Source: Thermocrinis ruber (GTDB lineage: Bacteria; Aquificota; Aquificia; Aquificales; Aquificaceae). Taken from it: a stretch of DNA of 64,000 nucleotides. The stretch lies in the NCBI RefSeq assembly GCF_000512735.1, contig NZ_CP007028.1, forward strand, positions 1,426,001 to 1,490,000, in the 5' to 3' direction. Numbering within the stretch: the stretch's first letter is position 1; each line of letters begins with the position of its first letter. Under the pieces are notes generated by a model that searched no databases, had not been told where the DNA came from, and saw only the letters and a list, made by a program, of their open reading frames with translations. A program made the position numbers and the translations under genes. This document shows positions 35,254 through 44,203 of this stretch, in pieces.

Positions 35254-36427
35254 AGGTCCTCACCGTGTCCAAAAGGGCTAAAAACTCCCTCGTCTCTTTT
35301 ACGTCGTGCACCCTGACGATGTGGGCACCTTTCACCACTGCGTAGGCAAGGGCACCAAGGCTTCCGTATAGCCTCTCTTTAGGCTCCGTTTTTTTCCTCA
35401 AAAGCCCCTCCAACACAAGACCAATAAAGGATTTCCTTGAGACTCCCACCAGTATAGGTGCCCCAAAGATTTTGTATTCGTTTAAGCGCTTGAGAATTTC
35501 CACGTTGTGCTCTGGAAGTTTCCCAAAGCCTATGCCTGGGTCTATTATAACCTGCCCTTTGTAGCCCAATGCCTTCAGCCTACCGAGCCTTTCCCACAGC
35601 CACCCAATAGACTCATGAACCACATCCTCATAGACTATGGTCATACTTTTCCAATCCTCCGGTCTTCCCTTTATGTGGTTGAGAACATAAGGGCATTGAT
35701 ACTGAGAAACCACTTCAAACATCTTTGGGTCAAAGGTCCCTCCGCTTATGTCGTTTATGATATCTGCGCCCTCTTCAAGGCATGCCTTAGCAACCTCCGC
35801 CTTGTATGTATCCACCGAGATCCAGACCTTTGGAAGCTCTTTTCTCACCTCCTTTAGAACGGGCAGAACCCTTTTTAGCTCTTCCTCCGCACTGATCCTC
35901 TGAGAACCAGGCCTCGTAGATTCTCCCCCAATGTCTATGATCTCCGCCCCCTCTTCCGCCATCTGCACCGCCCTTTTTACCGCAGAGCTTGTCTCTAAGT
36001 AAAGCCCACCGTCGGAGAAAGAGTCAGGAGTTACGTTAAGAACGCCCATTATGGCAGTCTTTATGCCCAAGGGCAGAATTTTGTAGTTGAACTGAAGCTT
36101 AAAGGACTTTTTCCGATAATTTATCAACGCTTGCAGAATTTCAAGGGCTAAATCCTTGTGAAATTGGGAAAGACACCGGCAGAATTCTTTTATCTGGGCT
36201 TCTGTGCCCGAAAGGGCAAACCGGTTTTCGCTTTGGTATGCGTGCAAACAGCCCTGCCTTGCACACTCAAAGAAAACCTGAGGGTTTATCTGTCTGTTTT
36301 CAAAATACAGCACCCTGTGGACTCCTTCGTGGCTCCTCTGCTCCGCCTCCCTAAAAAAAACGCCCACCTTGTCCTTTAAAAACCTATAAAAGTGGTCCTT
36401 GTCTCCAAATTCTTTTAGAACCAACAT
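35240..36427 (-). CDS. folP: Dihydropteroate synthase with N-terminal extension
   Basis: Joins p-aminobenzoate to the pterin in folate synthesis. The DHPS barrel begins near residue 125 (MGVLNVTPDSFSDGG, EIIDIGGESTRPGSQ, NDISGG, DPGIGFGK, GVSRKSF). The first 120 or so residues form an extra domain not found in the 280-residue bacterial enzyme; similar extensions occur in some thermophile homologues. Overlaps secF by one base and cdaA by 14. pabB lies 24 kb away in the window. Confidence 0.93.
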   Translation of the reverse strand: MLVLKEFGDKDHFYRFLKDKVGVFFREAEQRSHEGVHRVLYFENRQINPQVFFECARQGCLHAYQSENRFALSGTEAQIKEFCRCLSQFHKDLALEILQALINYRKKSFKLQFNYKILPLGIKTAIMGVLNVTPDSFSDGGLYLETSSAVKRAVQMAEEGAEIIDIGGESTRPGSQRISAEEELKRVLPVLKEVRKELPKVWISVDTYKAEVAKACLEEGADIINDISGGTFDPKMFEVVSQYQCPYVLNHIKGRPEDWKSMTIVYEDVVHESIGWLWERLGRLKALGYKGQVIIDPGIGFGKLPEHNVEILKRLNEYKIFGAPILVGVSRKSFIGLVLEGLLRKKTEPKERLYGSLGALAYAVVKGAHIVRVHDVKETREFLALLDTVRTYGDF

Positions 36428-37281
36428 CAGGCTGGCACTTCCTTTAGGAAAAATCTCTTTATATCCAACACGAGGGCACTTGCCACAAAGATGGAAGACA
36501 GAGTCCCCACCACCACACCAACCACAAAGGCAAACATAATGTTAGACAGGGCTGGTCCCCCAAGCACAAAGAGGACAAGGGATACCACAAAGGTCGTTAG
36601 GGAGGTCATCAAGGTCCTTGAAAGGGTTTGGTTTATGGAGATGTTTATCAGACTTTCAAAGTCTGTGCCCTTTCTGATCCTTAGGTTTTCCCTTATCCTG
36701 TCAAAGACTACCACCGTATCCGTCACTGAATATCCCGCCACAATAAGGAGAGAAGCTATAACATCCAAGCCCACCTCAAACTGGGTGAGAGAGTATGCCC
36801 CCACCACTATCAAAACATCGTGGGCTAAGGCAAGGATGGCACCCAAGCCCCAGATGGGTTCAAAGCGGTAGGCCAAGTATAGGAGTATGCCCAAAAGGGC
36901 TGTTATTATTGACCAAAAGGCTTTGTTTCTCAGCTCCTTGCTGACAATACCTCCTATAGTCTCCATCCTCAGAAGCTGATAGTCTCCTAAAGTTTTTAAG
37001 GCGTTAAGTGCCTTATCCCTTGGCTCATCCACCCTCAACCTTACGATCACGGTCCCCTGGGCAGTATCTTGCACCCGAAATGCGCGCAATCCCGCAGTTT
37101 CCATAGCTTTCCTAACATCCCCCAAGGACACTTTCCTTTCAAACCGAACCTCCATAAGGGTGCCACCGGTAAAGTCCAGTCCCAAGTTCAAACCCTTCCA
37201 AAAAAGTAAAAACACAGAAAGTCCAATAAGAAGCAGAGAAACCCCGTAGGCATAATACCTGAACCTCATAAACTCAATCAT
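36427..37281 (-). CDS. secF: Protein translocase subunit SecF
   Basis: Membrane subunit that with SecD uses the proton gradient to pull exported proteins. Six membrane helices; [18 protein letters not shown] is the classic first-periplasmic-domain motif, then [16 protein letters not shown]. 284 residues. secD is not adjacent, which is unusual because secDF are normally together. The start ATG at 37281 has TATACT 5 nt upstream and no Shine-Dalgarno. Confidence 0.95.
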   Translation of the reverse strand: MIEFMRFRYYAYGVSLLLIGLSVFLLFWKGLNLGLDFTGGTLMEVRFERKVSLGDVRKAMETAGLRAFRVQDTAQGTVIVRLRVDEPRDKALNALKTLGDYQLLRMETIGGIVSKELRNKAFWSIITALLGILLYLAYRFEPIWGLGAILALAHDVLIVVGAYSLTQFEVGLDVIASLLIVAGYSVTDTVVVFDRIRENLRIRKGTDFESLINISINQTLSRTLMTSLTTFVVSLVLFVLGGPALSNIMFAFVVGVVVGTLSSIFVASALVLDIKRFFLKEVPA

Positions 37282-37286
37282 TGCAG

Positions 37287-37292
37287 AGTATA
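37287..37292 (-). promoter_or_regulatory. -10 element of secF
   Basis: Minus-strand TATACT, 5 nt before the secF ATG, in the 38-bp gap after amrS. No -35 match; supports a leaderless secF message if real. Confidence 0.4.
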
Positions 37293-37319
37293 GTTTATCA
37301 TTTTTATCATTAAAAGGCT

Positions 37320-38339
37320 TTAGCCCCAAACCCCCGCTATCTCAAAACCACAAACCTCACACTTACCTTCCCTGAGTTTTACCTTTACCCGTTCTCCCAA
37401 GTATCCGCTCCTTTCTATAACTATGTGCCCACAGGATGGACAGTAAGTGGAGGTTAAGCTTTGGTCTGCATAGTTCCCCACATACACATACCTAAGCCCC
37501 TCCTCCTTTCCTATCTCATAAGCCCTTTTAAGGGTGGACACAGGTGTGGGTGGTAGGTCTCCCATTAGATAGGCTGGGAAAAACCTGGATATGTGCCAGG
37601 GAATGTCCGGAGAAAGCTCTCTTATGAACCTTGTTATTGCCCTAATTTCACCTTCTGAATCGTTGTAGCCGGGTATCAGAAGGGTGGTGATCTCTATCCA
37701 TATGCCCAGCTTATAAGCCTTCTCTATGGTTTTTAGAACGGGTTTTAACCTTGCCCCGCATATCCTTTGATAAAAATCATCGGAGAAGGACTTTAGGTCT
37801 ATGTTCATTGCGGAAAGGAATGGCACAGACCTTTCAAGCACCTCCTCCGTCTCATAACCACTGGAAACGAATATGTTCTTTATGCCCCTCTCATAAGCAA
37901 GCTTCATAATATCGTAGGCAAACTCAAAGAATATCACGGGCTCGTTGTAGGTGTAAGATATGGAGGGTATATTAAACCTTTCCGCAATGCTCACAATCTC
38001 CTGAGGAGAGTATTCCTCTCCAAAGACCCTGTAATTGTTCAGTTGGGGATACTGGGATATCTCCCAGTTTTGGCAAAACTTACAGGACAGGTTGCATCCT
38101 ACGGTGCCCAGAGAAAGGGTGGCAGTTCCGGGAAGAAAGTGATAAAGAGGCTTTTTCTCCACAGGGTCTATGTTCAAGGCTGAGACTAAACCATAAACAG
38201 TAAGATAGAGCTCTCCTCCTCTGTTTAGCCTCACTCCGCATTTGCCATACTCTCCCTCCTTTAAAACGCACCTTTGCATACACGCCTTACAAAGCACCTT
38301 TTGGTCCTTCTTCTCCGACATCCAAGCTATCCTCATCAT
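37320..38339 (-). CDS. amrS: AmmeMemoRadiSam-system radical SAM enzyme
   Basis: Radical SAM protein related to pyruvate formate-lyase activases; the CX3CX2C cluster motif is in [12 protein letters not shown]. Extra Cys pairs at the N-terminus (CKACMQRC) and C-terminus (CPSCGH; CEVC) may bind metal. 339 residues. Known as one partner of the conserved AMMECR1-Memo-radical SAM trio; the Memo gene lies divergently next to it, with 19 bp between starts. The start is ATG at 38337-38339 or 38319-38321. Confidence 0.9.
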   Translation of the reverse strand: MMRIAWMSEKKDQKVLCKACMQRCVLKEGEYGKCGVRLNRGGELYLTVYGLVSALNIDPVEKKPLYHFLPGTATLSLGTVGCNLSCKFCQNWEISQYPQLNNYRVFGEEYSPQEIVSIAERFNIPSISYTYNEPVIFFEFAYDIMKLAYERGIKNIFVSSGYETEEVLERSVPFLSAMNIDLKSFSDDFYQRICGARLKPVLKTIEKAYKLGIWIEITTLLIPGYNDSEGEIRAITRFIRELSPDIPWHISRFFPAYLMGDLPPTPVSTLKRAYEIGKEEGLRYVYVGNYADQSLTSTYCPSCGHIVIERSGYLGERVKVKLREGKCEVCGFEIAGVWG

Positions 38340-38345
38340 CTGAAT

Positions 38346-38353
38346 TAAATTTA
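38346..38353. promoter_or_regulatory. Palindromic -10 core TAAATTTA shared by amrS and the Memo gene
   Basis: The perfect 8-bp palindrome TAAATTTA sits in the middle of the 19-bp gap. It offers TAAATT to each gene: 7 nt before the Memo GTG and 8 nt before the amrS ATG. Neither gene has a Shine-Dalgarno. Confidence 0.5.
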
Positions 38354-38358
38354 TCCCT

Positions 38359-39132
38359 GTGAAGGTAAGAAAACCTGCAGTAGCAGGAAGTTTTTATCCA
38401 AAGGATCCAGAAACTCTGAAAAGCTTGGTGGATAAGCTGTTGGAAAAGAACACCAAAGAAGAGCCTGTCGGGGTCATATCTCCCCATGCGGGATATGTAT
38501 ACAGTGGCAAAGTGGCGGGAAAGGTCCTTGGGCTTTTGGGTGGAAAGGAGCTAAAGGTACTGCTGATTGGACCATCGCACTTTGTGGATTTTGAAGGTAT
38601 ATCCTTCGGTGATTACCAATTTTTTGAAACACCCTTGGGAAGGGTAAAGGTAGATTGGGAAAGAATTGAAGAGTTTTTGAGGCTATACCGGTTACCTCAT
38701 GCTTTGGACAATAGACCCCATATGTGGGAACATTCTTTGGAAGTTCAACTGCCCTTCCTGCAGAGACTATCTCCAAACTTAACCATAGTGCCCATTGTTT
38801 ATGGTAGGATTGACCCGGAAACTTTAGCGGAGTTTATGGAATTCTTCTTAGAGGATGACACACACTTCGTGGTAAGCTCTGACCTAAGCCACTATTACCC
38901 GGAGGAGATCGCAAGGTGGATAGACGAACACTGCCACAGGGGTATTGTTGAAGGAGATAGAGAAAGCCTAAAAACATGCGAAGCTTGTGGTAAGGTTGGC
39001 ATCCTTGCATCCCTCATAATAGCCCAAAGGAAAAAGCTAAAGCCCAAGCTGATAGCTTACGACACCTCCGCCTCCGCCTTTGGAGATAAAAAGGCAGTGG
39101 TAGGCTACGGAGGTTATGCTTTTTTCCAATAG
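38359..39132 (+). CDS. amrB: AmmeMemoRadiSam-system protein B (Memo-like)
   Basis: A Memo-family protein, structurally like extradiol dioxygenases, with metal-site residues in ISPHAGYVYSGKVAG (His), WEHSLEVQLPFLQ (His) and SSDLSHYYP (His). 257 residues, starting GTG at 38359 (VKVRKPAVAGSFYP is the standard Memo opening). The biochemical function is unsettled; eukaryotic Memo binds redox metal. AMMECR1, the third member, is not in the window. Confidence 0.92.
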   Translation: MKVRKPAVAGSFYPKDPETLKSLVDKLLEKNTKEEPVGVISPHAGYVYSGKVAGKVLGLLGGKELKVLLIGPSHFVDFEGISFGDYQFFETPLGRVKVDWERIEEFLRLYRLPHALDNRPHMWEHSLEVQLPFLQRLSPNLTIVPIVYGRIDPETLAEFMEFFLEDDTHFVVSSDLSHYYPEEIARWIDEHCHRGIVEGDRESLKTCEACGKVGILASLIIAQRKKLKPKLIAYDTSASAFGDKKAVVGYGGYAFFQ

Positions 39133-39148
39133 GCTTATATTTAAACCC

Positions 39149-39464
39149 ATGGAACTAAAAATCCAACAACTCAAGGAGCTCTACGAAAAAGACTTTCTAC
39201 TTTTGTTGGAAGAGAATTTAAAGCTTTTGGAAAACAAAGAATACGACCTCGTAGATTGGGATAACCTTTTGGAGGAGATAAGGCACATAGGACAAAGGCA
39301 TTTGGATGCGGTCATAAGCCAAATGGTTTGAAAAGCCCAAAAACCACGACCTTGCCCAAAAATACTTTGGGAGCATTCCCACCGAGAAAGACTTTCCTAA
39401 AGACTGCCCTTACACCTTTAAACAGATACTTGAATACAAACCCTGGTTAAAGGATAAAACTTAG
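39149..39464 (+). pseudogene. DUF29 gene remnant with internal deletion
   Basis: The N-terminal part (MELKIQQLKELYEKDF through DAVISQM) is followed directly by the C-terminal part in another frame (WFEKPKNHDLAQKYFG through ILEYKPWLKDKT). Compared with the tandem copies at 21-23 kb about 70 codons from MAVIMEHLYKW to the LIDWF region are missing. The junction is at about 39323-39326, where ATGG serves both sides (M of the first part, W of the second). The same upstream element GGCTTATATTTAAA is kept. Confidence 0.9.
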
Positions 39465-39484
39465 CCTTAAAATATTTCCTTCCC

Positions 39485-41764
39485 ATGAAGGCACCTCTAA
39501 GCTGGCTTGCGGAGTTCGTGGATTTAAAAGGACTATCCCCGGAGGACATAGCCCAAGGGCTCACCCTGAGGAGCGTGGAAACCTCCGTGGAAGTGTGGGA
39601 GCAATCGGTAGATGGAGTGGTCTTTGGGAAGGTTCTAAAGGTAGAAAACCATCCACAAAAGCAAGAACTAAAGGTTTGCAAGGTGGATGTGGGAGATGTG
39701 GTGCAGGTGGTCACAAGGGACCAAGAAATAAAGGAGGGGGATGGTGTGCTGGTGGCACTACCGGGGGCAAGGGTAGGCGATAGGGTTATTTCTAAGAGAG
39801 ACTTCTCTGGTGTGGTTTCTGAGGGTATGCTTCTTTCTGCACAGGAACTTGGTTTGGAGGATAGTAGTCAGGGAGTTCTTGTGATTGAAGAAAAGTTCAG
39901 TCCCGGAACGCCCGCCAAGGATGTCCTTGGTTTTGGTGAGTATGTCTTGGAGGTGGAAATTACTCCAAACAGAGGAGACCTGCTGAGCATCCTAGGTCTT
40001 GCCAGAGAGATCTCTGCCCTGTTTGATTTACCCTTAAAAGAGCCACAAGACAAAACCTTTGAGGACTTTGGTTCGGTGGAAGTACGCATAGAAGACCCAG
40101 ACTGCAAAAGATACAGGGCGGTGTTGATAGAAGGAGTGCAGGTAAAGCCCTCTCCCCTCTGGCTCAGACGTAGGCTCTGGCAGTGCGGAATAAGGAGCAT
40201 AAACAATGTGGTGGATATAACCAACTATGTGATGTTAGAGAGGGGACAGCCCTTGCACGCCTTTGACTGGGAAAAAATAGAGGGTCCAGTGGTAATAAGG
40301 AGGGCAAAAAAGGGAGAAAAGATCAACACCCTCATGGGTGTAGAAAAGGAGCTCTCGGAGGAAAACTTGGTCATAGCGGACAGTGAAAAGATCCTTGCCT
40401 TAGGGGGTGTTGTGGGAGGTTTGGAGAGTGGTGTGAGGGAGCATACAAAAAGCATTCTCCTTGAGGGTGCGTACTTTGAACCTTTTAGAATCAGGAGGTC
40501 TGCCAGGTCCTTGGGTGTGCAAACGGAGAGCTCTTACCGATTTGAGAGGAATGTGGATATTCAGTCTTTAAAGAAACATCAAGACAGGGCGGTAGGTTTG
40601 ATCCTCCAACTGACGGGCGGTGAAGTGAGGGCGGTAAAGGATATATACCCTAAACCTTACGAACCCAAGAGAATCTTTCTCTCCTTTGGAAAGTTCAAGA
40701 GGTACGCAGGGGAAGAGTTGGACCCAGAGGGTGGGCTAAAGGTTCTGCAAAAACTTGGTTTTGATGTGAGGGTGCAGAATTGTGGCTTTGAGGTGCTGGT
40801 TCCAGCCTTCAGAAGCTTTGACGTGCAGGGAGATGCGGATATAGTGGAGGAACTTTTGAGGGTAAAGGGCTACGACAATCTTCGGGCGGAGCGTCTTCTT
40901 GTCCCCTCCAAGCCAAAGGTAAAGGATAAGTTGGAGAGGGAGATAAAAAATTTCCTGAAGGCAAGGGGCTTTTTTGAAGTGCTCAACTTTTCCTTTGAGG
41001 GAAAAAGGCTCTATGAAACCTTAGGTCTAAAAAGCCCAACCCTTGAGATCATCAACCCCCTGGTAAAAGAGGAAAGGTTCCTGCGCACATCCCTGGTCCC
41101 ATCCTTGATCAACTCATACCTAAGAAACAGAAGGAAATTTATCCAACAGATAGCCCTCTTTGAGGTGGGTAAAGTATTTTTTGAAGAGGGAGAAGGTAGA
41201 AGGCTTGGTATCCTTTCCAACATGCATACTCTGCAGGAGTTTAGGAGCTTGGTTTCAGACCTCCTGCACTCGATGGAGGTGTTGCACACCTCTCAGGGGT
41301 CCAAATTTTCCTTTTTACATCCAAACCTACAGGTTAGCCTTTGGGTGGAAGGGGAGGAAATTGGCTTTTTGGGACTTTTGAACCCCCTCTTGGAAAGAGA
41401 GTTAGACCTAAAGGAAAAGGTCCTGATAGCGGAGTTGGACCTTGATAGGCTCAAACCCAAGAGGGCTCAGTATATGCCCTTTTCCAACTATCCGCCGGTG
41501 GTCAGGGACATTACCCTGGTTATGGACAAAGGGCTACCGGTGGATAAATTAATTATGCATATAAGGAAGCTGGAAGAGGTGGAAGATTTGAAGGTGGTTA
41601 GTGTTTGGACAGATGAGCGCGTACTCGGGGAAGGCAAGAAAAGCGTTAGCTTTAGGCTCTTTCTGAGGAGCTTGAAAGGTAGTTTATCTGACGAAGAAGC
41701 CAACCAATTGGTCTTTGGGTTGGTGGAGGATTTAAAGAAAGAGTTTGGTGTGAGCTTAAGGTAA
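39485..41764 (+). CDS. pheT: Phenylalanyl-tRNA synthetase beta subunit
   Basis: Tetramer partner of PheS; carries the tRNA-binding and editing domains. The N-terminal tRNA-binding OB domain is VDGVVFGKVLKVENHPQ..., the B3/B4 editing domain follows (EITPNRGDLLSILGLARE), then B5 and the catalytic-like core. The C-terminal anticodon-binding (ferredoxin-like) domain is YPPVVRDITLVMDK onward. 759 residues; pheS is not adjacent. An AT-rich TTAAAATATTTCC lies just upstream of the ATG at 39485. Confidence 0.96.
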   Translation: MKAPLSWLAEFVDLKGLSPEDIAQGLTLRSVETSVEVWEQSVDGVVFGKVLKVENHPQKQELKVCKVDVGDVVQVVTRDQEIKEGDGVLVALPGARVGDRVISKRDFSGVVSEGMLLSAQELGLEDSSQGVLVIEEKFSPGTPAKDVLGFGEYVLEVEITPNRGDLLSILGLAREISALFDLPLKEPQDKTFEDFGSVEVRIEDPDCKRYRAVLIEGVQVKPSPLWLRRRLWQCGIRSINNVVDITNYVMLERGQPLHAFDWEKIEGPVVIRRAKKGEKINTLMGVEKELSEENLVIADSEKILALGGVVGGLESGVREHTKSILLEGAYFEPFRIRRSARSLGVQTESSYRFERNVDIQSLKKHQDRAVGLILQLTGGEVRAVKDIYPKPYEPKRIFLSFGKFKRYAGEELDPEGGLKVLQKLGFDVRVQNCGFEVLVPAFRSFDVQGDADIVEELLRVKGYDNLRAERLLVPSKPKVKDKLEREIKNFLKARGFFEVLNFSFEGKRLYETLGLKSPTLEIINPLVKEERFLRTSLVPSLINSYLRNRRKFIQQIALFEVGKVFFEEGEGRRLGILSNMHTLQEFRSLVSDLLHSMEVLHTSQGSKFSFLHPNLQVSLWVEGEEIGFLGLLNPLLERELDLKEKVLIAELDLDRLKPKRAQYMPFSNYPPVVRDITLVMDKGLPVDKLIMHIRKLEEVEDLKVVSVWTDERVLGEGKKSVSFRLFLRSLKGSLSDEEANQLVFGLVEDLKKEFGVSLR

Positions 41765-41767
41765 AAC

Positions 41768-41932
41768 AAGCCTGCCCTGCTCGTAGGTGGAGAGGACTAA
41801 ATTGGGGTCCACAAGGTGAGGCAATAGGGAGTCCGGGCTCCGGGGCTGTCCCACCGAGGACGTCCCGGGAGGACACCCACCTAATGGAACTGGGGCCCAC
41901 CGAAGCCTCTCCCTCTACGGCCGGGTGGGTTT
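41768..41932 (+). ncRNA. ssrS: Probable 6S RNA
   Basis: The 202-bp gap between pheT and ygfA folds as one long rod. CCTGCCC (41771-41777) pairs with GGGTGGG (41923-41929), and 41782-41795 pairs with 41906-41919 over 13 of 14 positions, including a G-U. GC-rich inner helices (near GTCCGGG and CCCGGGAGGAC) leave an open middle. 6S RNA regulates sigma-70 polymerase by mimicking an open promoter, and in many bacteria its gene lies just before ygfA, as here. It lacks the SRP RNA loop motif. Exact ends are not known. Confidence 0.72.
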
Positions 41933-41966
41933 TCTTGCCTTCCCCTCCTCAAAAGGAGGCGGAAGA

Positions 41967-42527
41967 ATGAAAGTTCTGAGCAAAAAAGAATTAAGGCATA
42001 GAATAAGAAACCTACGGAGGAGTCTGCCCACTCAGGAATACCAACAGCTCTCAAGGGCTATAGTGGAAAACATAAGGAGTTTGGAGCCTTTTAAGTCTGC
42101 AAGAGTGATCTTAGCCTTTTGCCCCTTTGACGGAGAACCGGACATATCACCTCTTTTGGAGGAAATCCTCAGAGAAGGCAAAGACCTTTTAATCCCAAAA
42201 GTAGAGCACGATAGTATGAAGCTGTGCAAGCTCAGATCTCTTGAGAACTTAGCCCCTGGCAGTTTTTGCCTTCTTGAGCCTACCCAGTGTGAAGAGGTGG
42301 AACCGGAACTGGTGGAGCTTGCCCTTGTGCCCGGGGTAGCCTTTGACCTTAAGGGCTGTAGGCTTGGGATGGGTAAAGGCTTTTACGACAAGATTTTGGG
42401 GAGGATAAGAGGGTTCAAGGTGGGAGTAGCCTTTAGCTTTCAGGTTTTTGAAGAAATTCCCTGCGATCCTTGGGACCAAAGGGTGGATGCCATAGCCACC
42501 GAAGAAACCATAATCTACAGGAGGTAG
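41967..42527 (+). CDS. ygfA: 5-formyltetrahydrofolate cyclo-ligase
   Basis: Converts 5-formyl-THF to methenyl-THF, using ATP. Conserved LVPGVAFDLKGCRLGMGKGFYDK is the family signature; DGEPDISPLL and IPKV precede it. 186 residues from the ATG at 41967, preceded by AAAGGAGG. Sits straight after the 6S RNA candidate. Confidence 0.93.
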   Translation: MKVLSKKELRHRIRNLRRSLPTQEYQQLSRAIVENIRSLEPFKSARVILAFCPFDGEPDISPLLEEILREGKDLLIPKVEHDSMKLCKLRSLENLAPGSFCLLEPTQCEEVEPELVELALVPGVAFDLKGCRLGMGKGFYDKILGRIRGFKVGVAFSFQVFEEIPCDPWDQRVDAIATEETIIYRR

Positions 42528-42532
42528 GAGCG

Positions 42533-44203
42533 ATGAACGAGATTGTGTTGGCAGTCATTTTAGCTTTTTTTGCCCTGCTTGGAGGCTTGGGCGCGAGTGC
42601 TTTCCTTTTTAGAAGGAAAGAAAAAGAATCTACCAAGACCTTTGAGGAGGACGTGCAAAGAATTTTAGAGAATGCCCAAAGAGAAGCGGAAAGGATCATA
42701 AACCTTGCCAAGGAAGAAGCCCAAAGGGCAAGGCAGGAGGCGGAGGAGAAGAAAAGAGAAGTGGAAAGCCTTCTATCTCAAAAGCGTGCGGAGCTTGAAA
42801 AGAAGGAGCAAGAACTTGAGCGCAAAATAAGGGAAGTAGAGCAGAGCTTAAGCCAAAAAGAACAGGCTTTAACCCAAAAGGAGCAAATGGTAGAAAGAAG
42901 GTTTGAAGCCCTTGAAAGAAGAGAGGAGGAGCTATACAGAAGGGAAAAGGAACTCAAGGAATTGGAAAGGCAGGTGGAAAGAGCCCAGAAGGATATAGAA
43001 AATAAGCTAAAAGAGATTCAAGAAAAAGAAAGGGAAGTGGAACAACTAAGGGAAAGGGAACTCTTAGAACTTCAGAGGATCGCATCCCTAACCATGGAAG
43101 AAGCTAGGGCGGAAGTGCTCAAAAGGGCAGAGGAGAACGCGAGGATTGAGGCTATAAGGCTCGCTAAGAAGATAGAAGATGAAGCAAGAGAAATGGCAGA
43201 GTTAAGGGCAAAAAGGGTAATAACCACCGCAGTCCAAAGGCTCGCCCCAGAAATCGCCATAAACTACACCACCACTACTGTGGAGCTTCCCTCCAACGAG
43301 TTTAAGGGCAGGATCATAGGAAGGGAAGGTAGGAACATAAGGACCTTTGAGCTTTTGACGGGAGTGGATCTGATCATAGATGATACACCCGATTTGGTAA
43401 CCATATCATCCTTTGACCCTCTTAGGAGAGAGATTGCCAAGATTGCCTTAGAGAGACTCATAGAGGACGGTAGGATCCATCCTGCACGCATAGAAGAGGT
43501 GGTCAATGAGGTAAAAAAGGAAATGGACGAAAGGATCAGGAAGATTGGAGAGGAAGCCTGCCTTGAGCTTGGGCTATACGACATAAACCCAGGGCTCTAC
43601 TACTACATAGGCAAGCTTTACTTTAGAACCAGCTACTCCCAAAATGTACTTTTGCACTCCAAAGAGGTAGCATACCTTGCAGGCTTGCTGGCGGAAGAGT
43701 TAAACTTGGATGCTAAAATGGCAAGAAGGGCTGGGCTACTTCACGACATCGGCAAAGCTATATCCCACGAGCTTGGTGGTTCTCATACGGATATAGGTGT
43801 TGAACTTTGCAAGCGCTACGGAGAGCCAGAGCCCGTCCTCAACGCCATAAAAGCCCATCACAATGAAGAGCCAGTGAAGTTCCCAGAGGTTGCCCTTGTG
43901 TGCGCTGCAGACGCCCTATCCGCCGCCAGACCCGGTGCTAGAAGGGAAACCTTGGAGGCATACCTAAAGCGCTTAGAAAAGCTTGAAAACATAGTGAAAT
44001 CCTTTAAGGGAGTTGCCAACGCATACGCAGTGCAGGCAGGAAGGGAGGTTAGGGTCATAGTCAATCCAGAGGAGATCAGCGACGAGGAAGCCTACCAGCT
44101 TTCAAAGGATATCGCCAGAAAGATAGAAGAGGAGCTTGAGTTCCCGGGTCAAATAAAGGTTGTGGTGATAAGGGAAACAAGGCATGTGGAATACGCCAAG
44201 TGA
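42533..44203 (+). CDS. rny: Ribonuclease Y
   Basis: A membrane-anchored endoribonuclease that starts mRNA decay. One N-terminal membrane helix ([15 protein letters not shown]), a long charged coiled coil to about residue 230, a KH domain ([17 protein letters not shown]) and an HD domain with [11 protein letters not shown] and AHHNEEP. 556 residues is the usual length. GAGGTAGGAG precedes the ATG at 42533. The last bases overlap mutS by 20 nt. Confidence 0.96.
   Translation: MNEIVLAVILAFFALLGGLGASAFLFRRKEKESTKTFEEDVQRILENAQREAERIINLAKEEAQRARQEAEEKKREVESLLSQKRAELEKKEQELERKIREVEQSLSQKEQALTQKEQMVERRFEALERREEELYRREKELKELERQVERAQKDIENKLKEIQEKEREVEQLRERELLELQRIASLTMEEARAEVLKRAEENARIEAIRLAKKIEDEAREMAELRAKRVITTAVQRLAPEIAINYTTTTVELPSNEFKGRIIGREGRNIRTFELLTGVDLIIDDTPDLVTISSFDPLRREIAKIALERLIEDGRIHPARIEEVVNEVKKEMDERIRKIGEEACLELGLYDINPGLYYYIGKLYFRTSYSQNVLLHSKEVAYLAGLLAEELNLDAKMARRAGLLHDIGKAISHELGGSHTDIGVELCKRYGEPEPVLNAIKAHHNEEPVKFPEVALVCAADALSAARPGARRETLEAYLKRLEKLENIVKSFKGVANAYAVQAGREVRVIVNPEEISDEEAYQLSKDIARKIEEELEFPGQIKVVVIRETRHVEYAK

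Noticed and set aside
41768-41932. SRP (4.5S) RNA for the structured gap before ygfA
   Set aside because: The conserved SRP loop (GGTCAGG...GGAAG...AGCA type) is absent, and the gene order matches 6S RNA.
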